Below are positions 1 to 5,207 of a stretch of DNA of 6,046 bases, one piece after another (position 1 is the stretch's first letter; each line of letters begins with the position of its first letter). The position numbers were made by a program, and so were the translations under genes. This stretch comes from Candidatus Avipropionibacterium avicola (lineage in GTDB: Bacteria > Actinomycetota > Actinomycetes > Propionibacteriales > Propionibacteriaceae): NCBI GenBank assembly GCA_018715445.1, contig DVLP01000172.1, forward strand, positions 1-6,046. Reading direction: 5' to 3'. The notes under the pieces are model-generated. The model was not told the DNA's origin and ran no database searches. It saw only the letters and a list, made by a program, of their open reading frames with translations.

Positions 1-483
1 GGGCAGGTGCACCTGCTCGGTGACGGCCCGGTCACCGATGCCGATGCGGCCTCGGTCGCGGCCGACTACGCGACCAAGCTCGCCGAGGCACCGGTCGACA
101 TCGTCTGCGCGGGCATCGGCGTCAACGGCCACATCGCCTTCAACGACCCGCCGGTCGCCGACTTCGACGACGCCCTCGCGGTGAAGGTGGTCGAGCTCGA
201 CGACGTCTGCCGCCAGCAGCAGGTCGACGACGACTGCTTCCCGAGCTTCGAGGCGGTCCCGACCCACGCGCTCACCCTGACCGTGCCCCGACTGATGGAC
301 TCGGCCCGGATCTTCTGCATCGTGCCGGCTGCCGGCAAGGCGCCAGCCGTGGCCCGGACCCTGGCCGGACCGATCGAGGAGGCGTGCCCCGCGAGCATCC
401 TGCGGCGCCACCCGAACGCCAAGCTCTACCTCGACCCGGACTCGGCGTCGGTGGCGGTCGCGGACGGCACACTGTCGGCCTGA
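1..483 (+). CDS. nagB: Glucosamine-6-phosphate deaminase / NagB-family sugar isomerase, 5'-truncated
   Basis: The reading frame is open from base 1 and ends at TGA 481-483, so about 160 C-terminal residues of a protein usually near 250 residues are visible; the true start lies outside the window. The family converts glucosamine 6-phosphate to fructose 6-phosphate plus ammonia in the cytoplasm. The signature GIGVNGHIAFNDPP (codons at about 112-153) is the NagB active-site loop, with the ring-opening histidine at 130-132. Near the end CPASILRRHPNAKLYLD (about 385-437) matches the conserved CPAS.L..HP..... segment of the family. Relative to E. coli NagB (NDGHIAFNEP), the catalytic Asp is Asn (124-126) and the Glu is Asp (145-147). 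From memory this NGHIAFNDP version recurs in a distinct clade annotated as deaminases, so it need not mean inactivity. The related 6-phosphogluconolactonases are a less likely alternative. The last 58 bp overlap the pump gene on the other strand. Confidence 0.85.
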   Translation, partial: GQVHLLGDGPVTDADAASVAADYATKLAEAPVDIVCAGIGVNGHIAFNDPPVADFDDALAVKVVELDDVCRQQQVDDDCFPSFEAVPTHALTLTVPRLMDSARIFCIVPAAGKAPAVARTLAGPIEEACPASILRRHPNAKLYLDPDSASVAVADGTLSA

Positions 484-2207
484 GGCCGCGGGGGCACGCT
501 GTCGGCCTGAGCCCGCGCGGGCACGGGCTCGACCTTGGCCGGGGTCTGCACCCTCTGCAAGGTGGTGCGCAACGGCATCGACTTGATCAGGGCGGCTGAG
601 ACCAGCGCCAGCGCCAGCACGGGGAACGCCGACAGGAAGACCACGTGCAGGGCATCGGCCAGGCCCATCCTGATCGCCTCGGCGATCGGGGCCGGAAGGG
701 CCTCCAGCTGGGACGGGTCGAGCACCGAGCCCAGCCCGGCGCCGCCGGCGGTGGACGAGTCGGCGCCCTCGGGCAGGTGGTTGGCCACCGCCTTCGGCAG
801 TTGCAGGGTCATGATCGAGCCGAAGATCGTCACGCCGATCGTCGAGCCCATGTTGCGGAAGAACTGGGTGGAGGCGGTCGCGATGCCCATGTTGGTCGGC
901 CCGGCGGTGTTCTGCACCACCAGCAGGAAGTTCTGGTTGCAGGCACCCAGACCGATGCCGGTCACCAGCATCGCCAGGGTGATCCGCCACTCCGGGTCGC
1001 CGTACTCCAGCAGTGACAACAACACGTAGCCGAGGGCGACCAGGCACACCCCGCCCAGGATGATCGACTTGTAGCGCCCCGTCCGGGTCACCAACAACCC
1101 GGCCGCCATGCCGGTGAGGACCATCGCGAGCATCAGGGGCATCGTGATCAGACCGGACTCGGCGGCGCCGACCCCGTGGACGCCCTGGGCGTAGACCGGG
1201 ATGTAGAAGATCGCACCGAACATCGCGATCGAGACCGCGAAGGCCGAGACGTTGGCGAAGGTGAAGGTCCGCTTGGCGAACAGCCGCAGCGGCAGCAGCG
1301 GCTCGCTGGCCCGGGTCTCGATCACGATGAAGGCTGCGAGCACGAGGGCCCCGCCCACGTACATCGAGATGATCACCGGCGACGACCACGGATAGGTCGC
1401 GCCACCCCAGCTGGTTGCCAGCAGCAGCGTGACCATGGAGATCGTGAGGGTGATGATCCCCGCGACGTCGATCTTGGCCCGACGGCGTTGGTGGGGCAGG
1501 TGGAGGAAGCGGGTGATCGCGAAGAAGGCCGCGATCCCGATCGGCAGCGGGATGAAGAACAACATGCGCCAGCCGAGGTGGTCGGTGATCAGGCCACCGG
1601 CCAGCGGCCCGGCGACCGAGGACATCCCGAAGACCGCACCCATCAGGCCCTGGTACTTGCCGCGCTGACGTGGCGGGATGATGTCGCCGATGATCGTCTG
1701 GGACAGCGGCATCAGGGTGCCCATGCCCATGCCCTGCACGGCGCGGCCGGCCACCAGCACCCAGAACTCCTGGGCCGAGCCCGAGATCACCGAGCCCACC
1801 ATGAAGACGCACAGCCCGGCCAGGTAGAAGCCGCGCCGTCCGTACAGGTCGGAGAGCTTGCCCACCACCGGGGTGACCACGGCCGAGACCAGCATCGCGG
1901 CGGTGGCGATCCAGGCGTAGTGGTCCATCCCGCCCAACTCGGCCACGATCCGTGGCATCGCGGGGGAGACCAGGGTCTGGCTGATCGAGGCGACGAACAT
2001 CCCCAGCATCAACCCGATGAAGACCCGACGTCCCTGCGGACCCAGACCCGTGTAGGCGACCTCCTCGACCGTCGGCGTCGCGCTGGTGTCGACCGGCGCG
2101 GCCGGCACCGGGGCGGGCTCGGGTTGGACGGATGGCTCGGGCTGGGTCGGCTCAGGGTCGGGACGGGTCACACGCCTCAGCATAGCCAGAACGTGCAGGC
2201 ACTGCAC
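426..2207 (-). CDS. DHA2-family (14-TMS) MFS multidrug efflux transporter
   Basis: This predicted proton-driven inner-membrane exporter resembles EmrB/QacA-type pumps. Numbering from GTG 2207 (593 residues), I see about 14 hydrophobic segments, near 62-81, 97-116, 127-145, 148-172, 187-207, 213-233, 247-266, 278-297, 317-339, 352-374, 381-401, 408-430, 443-467 and 520-541. MFS motif A is GKLSDLYGRR (116-125) and antiporter motif C is around GPLAGGLITDHLGWR (200-214). The TM1 signature normally LDxTIV reads ISQTLV, so the buried Asp is Ser76; I recall the SQT version in other members. A Pro/Glu-rich cytoplasmic leader (about 17-39) precedes TM1. ATG 2183-2181 (585 residues, MLRRVTRPD) is an equally good start; neither has a clear Shine-Dalgarno. 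The soluble tail contains a 9-residue tandem repeat (564-581). The gene is divergent from a TetR gene, its likely repressor. The substrate cannot be inferred. Confidence 0.92.
   Translation of the reverse strand: MQCLHVLAMLRRVTRPDPEPTQPEPSVQPEPAPVPAAPVDTSATPTVEEVAYTGLGPQGRRVFIGLMLGMFVASISQTLVSPAMPRIVAELGGMDHYAWIATAAMLVSAVVTPVVGKLSDLYGRRGFYLAGLCVFMVGSVISGSAQEFWVLVAGRAVQGMGMGTLMPLSQTIIGDIIPPRQRGKYQGLMGAVFGMSSVAGPLAGGLITDHLGWRMLFFIPLPIGIAAFFAITRFLHLPHQRRRAKIDVAGIITLTISMVTLLLATSWGGATYPWSSPVIISMYVGGALVLAAFIVIETRASEPLLPLRLFAKRTFTFANVSAFAVSIAMFGAIFYIPVYAQGVHGVGAAESGLITMPLMLAMVLTGMAAGLLVTRTGRYKSIILGGVCLVALGYVLLSLLEYGDPEWRITLAMLVTGIGLGACNQNFLLVVQNTAGPTNMGIATASTQFFRNMGSTIGVTIFGSIMTLQLPKAVANHLPEGADSSTAGGAGLGSVLDPSQLEALPAPIAEAIRMGLADALHVVFLSAFPVLALALVSAALIKSMPLRTTLQRVQTPAKVEPVPARAQADSVPPRPQADSVPSATATDAESGSR
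466..519. repeat. 27-bp tandem duplication spanning the nagB stop codon
   Basis: Two head-to-tail 27-bp units, 466-492 and 493-519, match at 24 of 27 positions by direct comparison. Each contains CTGTCGGCCTGA, so the nagB stop (481-483) is followed by an in-frame copy at 508-510. On the minus strand the repeat lies in frame inside the pump gene and encodes two copies of a 9-residue unit, (A/P)R(A/P)QADSVP. The first unit also holds a small inverted repeat CGGCC-TGA-GGCCG (476-488) around the nagB stop. A G-to-C difference in the second copy breaks it. No T-run follows, so I do not call a terminator. Confidence 0.85.
2193..2207. promoter_or_regulatory. Candidate operator, inverted repeat GTGCAGgcaCTGCAC
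   Basis: A perfect inverted repeat with 6-bp arms (2193-2198 and 2202-2207) around a 3-bp centre lies between the pump and the TetR gene. It falls between the two possible pump start codons (GTG 2207 and ATG 2183). It is therefore either in the pump's 5' leader or at the very start of its coding sequence. TetR dimers bind such symmetric sites, and location plus symmetry make it an operator candidate. No binding evidence exists in the sequence itself. Confidence 0.4.
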
Positions 2208-2219
2208 AAACGCAGCAAC

Positions 2220-2231
2220 TGCAATTTTGCA
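2220..2231. promoter_or_regulatory. Candidate operator, inverted repeat TGCAAttTTGCA
   Basis: A perfect inverted repeat (arms 2220-2224 and 2227-2231, 2-bp centre) lies in the least GC-rich part of the divergent region. It covers the position where a -35 element for the TetR promoter would fall (about 2219-2224). It also overlaps a weak -10-like CAAAAT (2229-2224, minus strand) for the pump. A repressor bound here could block both directions, the usual arrangement for a self-regulated TetR/efflux pair. Offset by 1 bp, outer arms CAGCA (2213-2217) and TGCTG (2232-2236) add further dyad symmetry. Confidence 0.45.
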
Positions 2232-2241
2232 TGCTGATCGC

Positions 2242-2247
2242 TATGAT
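2242..2247 (+). promoter_or_regulatory. -10 element TATGAT for a probably leaderless TetR transcript
   Basis: TATGAT differs from TATAAT at one position and fits the actinobacterial TANNNT pattern. Seven bases (2248-2254) separate it from ATG 2255, so transcription would begin at or next to the A of the start codon, giving a leaderless mRNA. This agrees with the absence of any Shine-Dalgarno before 2255. The -35 region at 17 bp spacing (2219-2224, CTGCAA) matches TTGACA at only three positions. Confidence 0.55.
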
Positions 2248-2254
2248 TGACGCC

Positions 2255-2890
2255 ATGACCACCGAGGTGGCGAGCCCGCCCGCGGGCCTGCGTGAGCGCA
2301 AGAAGCAACAGACCCGTGCCGCACTGCACCGCTCAGCCCTGGAGCTGGTGTCGGCCAACGGCGTCTGTCAGGTGACCACCGAGCAGATCGCCGAGCGGGC
2401 CGGTGTCTCGGCCCGAACGTTCTTCAACTACTTCCCGACCAAGGAGTCGGCGATCCTCGGCATGGGGCCCGACCAGGCCGGGCGGGTGGCGCAGTGGCTG
2501 CGCGACGAGCCCGCCGAGGTGACGCCCGAGGAAGCCGTACGGTCCTGCTTCACCCGGTACGCCCTCGAGCTGGCCGCCGACAAGGACCTGTGGAAGCTGC
2601 GCCACAGCGTGGTGCGCTCCAACCCCTCGATCACCCAGGCCATGGCGGCGATCTCCAGTGCGGTCGAGCGGGCCGTCGCCGAGGCCCTGGCCGAACGGAT
2701 GGGTGTCAGTCCCCAGGACGACCTGCGACCCCATCTGGTGGTCTCGGTCATCTGGGCCGCGATCCGCGCCGGGTTGGCGCACTCACGCGAGCACGAGGTG
2801 CCCGTCCAGGAGGCGATCGACGAGACCCTCGGCCTGTTCGACGACTGGGCCCACACGACCGCAGGGCCGCCCATCCGGTCCACCAGCTGA
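2255..2890 (+). CDS. TetR/AcrR-family transcriptional regulator
   Basis: This 211-residue protein starts MTTEVASPPAGLRERKKQQT. Residues about 12-70 are a standard TetR DNA-binding domain: helix 1 LRERKKQQTRAALHRSALEL, then the helix-turn-helix TTEQIAERAGVSARTFFNYF (41-60) and PTKESAIL leading into the ligand domain. The remaining roughly 140 residues are helical and would form the dimerisation and ligand-binding core. The style resembles the MftR-like C-terminal class, but I cannot name a ligand. In-frame ATGs at 2231 and 2243 are rejected because they lie in or upstream of the TATGAT promoter and add residues that precede the family's usual start. The gene is divergent from the DHA2 pump, which suggests it represses the pump and itself. 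The epimerase gene follows 35 bp after the stop and may be co-transcribed. Confidence 0.93.
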   Translation: MTTEVASPPAGLRERKKQQTRAALHRSALELVSANGVCQVTTEQIAERAGVSARTFFNYFPTKESAILGMGPDQAGRVAQWLRDEPAEVTPEEAVRSCFTRYALELAADKDLWKLRHSVVRSNPSITQAMAAISSAVERAVAEALAERMGVSPQDDLRPHLVVSVIWAAIRAGLAHSREHEVPVQEAIDETLGLFDDWAHTTAGPPIRSTS

Positions 2891-2903
2891 CGTCCGGTTG
2901 ACG

Positions 2904-2919
2904 CTGCAATCGTGTGCAG
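2904..2919. promoter_or_regulatory. Inverted repeat CTGCA-N6-TGCAG before the epimerase gene
   Basis: Perfect 5-bp arms (2904-2908 and 2915-2919) around ATCGTG lie in the 35-bp gap between the TetR gene and the epimerase. The right arm overlaps the probable ribosome-binding AGG at 2918-2920. The TGCA half-sites resemble the palindromes upstream of the TetR gene. However, the TGCA-to-TGCA spacing is 6 here against 4 and 5 there, so a shared binding protein is uncertain. A TTGACG resembling a -35 element sits at 2898-2903, but no matching -10 is visible. Confidence 0.3.
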
Positions 2920-2925
2920 GCGAGC

Positions 2926-4206
2926 ATGGCCGACATGGCTCGCCGTTATCTGGACCACCTCGTCGACGACATCCTGCCCTGGTGGCTCGCCCACGGACCC
3001 GACCCCGCACGCGGCGGGGTCCACACCTGCTGGGACAACCTGGGCCAACAGCTGGTCAGCCGCGACAAGTACACCTGGTCGCAGGGACGCTGGGCCTGGC
3101 TGGCCTCGGCGGTGGCCCTGGCGGCCCAGGACGGGTGGCTGCCGGTCGATCCTGAGCCGTGGCGTCGTACCGCGGTCGACACCGCCCGTCACATCCGCGA
3201 CCACGCGATGCTGCCCGACGGCACCACGGCCTTCGTCACCACCGATGACGGCCAGCCCAAGGAGACGACACCGGGCCAGGGACTGCACACCAGCATCTTC
3301 GCCGACTTCTTCACCGCGCTCGGCTGGGCCGGTCTGGCTCGGTTGGGTGCGGATCCGGACGACGACTGGGCCGGGCGGGCCCGCACGCTGTACGACTCGG
3401 CCGTCGATCGCATCGCCGCCGGGCCGGTGCGCACCGATCCCTATCCCGTCCCACCGGGCTACGGATCCTGGGCCCTGCCGATGATCACCATCGGGGTGGG
3501 CAACGAACTGTTCGCCGCCACCGGTGACCAGGCGGTGGCCGAGCGGGTCCGGGCCGCCATGGACACCCTCGACGAGTCGTACCTGCGCGGCGACGACGGA
3601 CTGGAGATGCCGGTCCTCGACCCCGAGCTCGCTGACCCCGACTCGCTCCATGCCCGCCACCGCACCCCGGGTCACGTCCTGGAGTGCCTGTGGTTCCTCG
3701 ACGACGCCCGGGCCGTGGTCGGTGACCACCCGCTGACCGACCGGGCCCGGCTGACCGCGATCGCGCTGCGGGCCCTCGAGATCGGTTGGGATCCGCAGTA
3801 CGGGGGACTGCTGCGCTATGTCGACGCCGCAGGTGGTGAGCCCAGCGGGACCGTCCAGGTCGATGCCGAGGCCGACCCTCACGGCACCCCGGATCCCTAT
3901 GCGCTGTTGGTGACCGAGACCTGGGGCACCAAGTTGTGGTGGATCCACTCCGAGGCCACCTGGACCTGTGAGCTGCTCGCCGCGCGGACCGCGGATCCCG
4001 AGATCTGCGTCTGGCGCGACTCGGTCCGCGACTGGACCCTGGAGAGGTTCCCGGCCGGGCCCGGTCAGGAGTGGGTCCAGAACCGTGACCGTGCCGGTAC
4101 GCCGATCACCCGGACCGTGGCCCTGCCGGTCAAGGACCCGATGCACATCGCCCGCGCGTGGCTGCGGATCGCCGAGCTGGAGCAGCGCGGCGAGCTGCAC
4201 CCCTGA
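2926..4206 (+). CDS. AGE-family N-acylglucosamine 2-epimerase / sugar isomerase
   Basis: This 426-residue protein is predicted to be a cytoplasmic (alpha/alpha)6-barrel enzyme that epimerises or isomerises a reducing sugar at C2. Known family substrates include GlcNAc/ManNAc, mannose/fructose, cellobiose and sulfoquinovose-derived sugars. Family landmarks occur in order: GGVHTCWDNLG near the N-terminus; DKYTWSQGRW with the active-site Arg at 55; RTPGHVLE with catalytic-type His250 and Glu253; QYGGLLRYVD; KLWWIHSEA with His341; and VKDPMHIARA with the second catalytic-type His407. All these residues are present, so it should be active. ATG 2926 is chosen because AGG (2918-2920) sits 5 bp upstream; GTG 2914 and ATG 2935 are alternatives. 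The gene lies downstream of the TetR gene and converges with a ROK kinase. That pairing suggests, but does not prove, GlcNAc/ManNAc chemistry; mannose isomerase is the main alternative. Confidence 0.9.
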   Translation: MADMARRYLDHLVDDILPWWLAHGPDPARGGVHTCWDNLGQQLVSRDKYTWSQGRWAWLASAVALAAQDGWLPVDPEPWRRTAVDTARHIRDHAMLPDGTTAFVTTDDGQPKETTPGQGLHTSIFADFFTALGWAGLARLGADPDDDWAGRARTLYDSAVDRIAAGPVRTDPYPVPPGYGSWALPMITIGVGNELFAATGDQAVAERVRAAMDTLDESYLRGDDGLEMPVLDPELADPDSLHARHRTPGHVLECLWFLDDARAVVGDHPLTDRARLTAIALRALEIGWDPQYGGLLRYVDAAGGEPSGTVQVDAEADPHGTPDPYALLVTETWGTKLWWIHSEATWTCELLAARTADPEICVWRDSVRDWTLERFPAGPGQEWVQNRDRAGTPITRTVALPVKDPMHIARAWLRIAELEQRGELHP

Positions 4207-4209
4207 GCC

Positions 4210-5157
4210 TCAACCGGCCCGCAGCACACCGCGACCACTGAGCGACAGCGCCAGGCTGGCGGCGCCGAGGAGCCCGGCGTTGGACAGCTCGGCCACCCGC
4301 AGGTCGAGGTCGACGACGTGGCCCAGCGTGGCGAAGTCGCCCAGGTGGCGGCGCAACGGCTCGAAGACGACCTCGCCGGCCTTGGACAGCCCGCCGCCGA
4401 CCACCACCACGTCGATGTCGAGTTGGGTGGCGGTGGCCGCGATGCCGGCGGCGGCTGCACGCATCCCGTGGTCGATCGTCTCGCGGGCGATCGGATCACC
4501 CCGGCGTGCCGCCTCGGTCAGCTCGATCCCGTCGCGACCCGACCAGCCTCGGGCGCGGGCCCGTTCCACCATGGCCGGGCCGCGGGCGTACGACTCCACA
4601 CAACCGTGGCCGCCGCAGACGCAGCGCTCGCCCCAGGCGTTCACGCTGGTGTGGCCGAGGTGCACGGCGTTGCCGGTGGCGCCGGTGACCAGCCGGTCGT
4701 CCAGGATGGCGCCGCCGCCGACACCGGTCGAGATCACGATGCCGATCATGGAGGCGACATCGCGTCCGGCGCCGAGCCAGTGCTCACCCAGGGCGATGCA
4801 GTGACCGTCGCCGGCCAGCACCACCTGCGGATCGACACCGGTCACCCCGGCGACAGCGGCGCGGACCCGTTCCACCACCGCGAACCCGCGCCAGGCCGCA
4901 ATGTTGACCGGGGAGACCTCACCGGCACGGGTGTCGATCGGGCCGGCCGAACCGATGCCGACATCCCACTTCCGGCCCGGTTCGAGCCCGAGGTCAACGA
5001 TGGCCTCGCCGATCGGGGCCCACACCGCCTCGGGGTCGGGTGAGTCACGGGTGGCGACGACGGTCTCGGTGAGCACCCGGCCGTCCGGTGCCACCACGGC
5101 CAGCGCGATCTTGGTGCCGCCGATGTCGAGGGCGAGGACGGGAGTCACGATCGACAC
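4210..5157 (-). CDS. ROK-family sugar kinase (glucokinase / ManNAc kinase-like)
   Basis: This 315-residue cytoplasmic kinase would phosphorylate a hexose or N-acetylhexosamine with ATP. Visible motifs are the N-terminal phosphate-binding DIGGTK (11-16), GSAGPID (69-75), catalytic-type Asp117 in AGDGHCIALGE, and STGVGGG (143-149). The zinc-site signature follows, with His169, then Cys179, Cys181, Cys186 and Glu188 (CVCGGHGCVE), and VVVGGGLSK (251-259) near the C-terminal nucleotide site. Two positions differ from typical glucokinases: the sugar-binding ExGH motif is HLGH (His166), and the Asn of the usual NDA is Gly116. From memory, an HxGHT pattern occurs in bacterial NanK (ManNAc kinase), which would fit the neighbouring AGE-family epimerase. 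ROK repressors carry an extra N-terminal helix-turn-helix; here DIGGTK begins at residue 11, so this is an enzyme. The start is GTG 5157, with GTG 5148 possible; no clear Shine-Dalgarno. Its stop lies 3 bp from the epimerase stop. Confidence 0.9.
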   Translation of the reverse strand: MSIVTPVLALDIGGTKIALAVVAPDGRVLTETVVATRDSPDPEAVWAPIGEAIVDLGLEPGRKWDVGIGSAGPIDTRAGEVSPVNIAAWRGFAVVERVRAAVAGVTGVDPQVVLAGDGHCIALGEHWLGAGRDVASMIGIVISTGVGGGAILDDRLVTGATGNAVHLGHTSVNAWGERCVCGGHGCVESYARGPAMVERARARGWSGRDGIELTEAARRGDPIARETIDHGMRAAAAGIAATATQLDIDVVVVGGGLSKAGEVVFEPLRRHLGDFATLGHVVDLDLRVAELSNAGLLGAASLALSLSGRGVLRAG

Positions 5158-5193
5158 GGTATTGGATGGGATGCCCCGATTGGCCGAGGGCCG

Positions 5194-5199
5194 TAGGAT
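5194..5199 (+). promoter_or_regulatory. -10 element TAGGAT for a probably leaderless prfB transcript
   Basis: TAGGAT fits the actinobacterial TANNNT -10 pattern and lies 8 bp before GTG 5208, so the transcript would start at or within a base or so of the start codon. No good -35 is seen 16-18 bp upstream. AGGA within the same motif (5195-5198), 9 bp from GTG, could instead act as a Shine-Dalgarno if transcription starts further upstream. The whole spacer from the ROK kinase start (5158-5207) is only 50 bp, so both divergent promoters must sit within it or inside the flanking genes. Confidence 0.5.
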
Positions 5200-5207
5200 G
5201 ATCGGTC

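Noticed and set aside
511..522. Perfect 12-bp palindrome GCCCGCGCGGGC as a terminator or operator
   Set aside because: It is inside the pump coding sequence, can form only a 4-bp stem with a 4-base loop, has no T-run, and such GC palindromes are expected often by chance in this base composition.
1176..2237. A 353-codon open frame on the plus strand opposite the pump
   Set aside because: Its translation is Asp/Arg/His/Gly-rich low-complexity sequence mirroring membrane-protein codons, with no domain signature. The pump on the other strand has all MFS motifs.
2898..2926. A separate promoter for the epimerase gene based on TTGACG at 2898-2903
   Set aside because: No TANNNT hexamer is present 16-19 bp downstream, so read-through from the TetR gene is simpler.
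2428..4200. A 590-codon open frame on the minus strand opposite the TetR and epimerase genes
   Set aside because: It is an antisense shadow of two clearly recognisable genes in GC-rich DNA. The product is Gly/Arg/Pro/Asp-rich with no family motifs.
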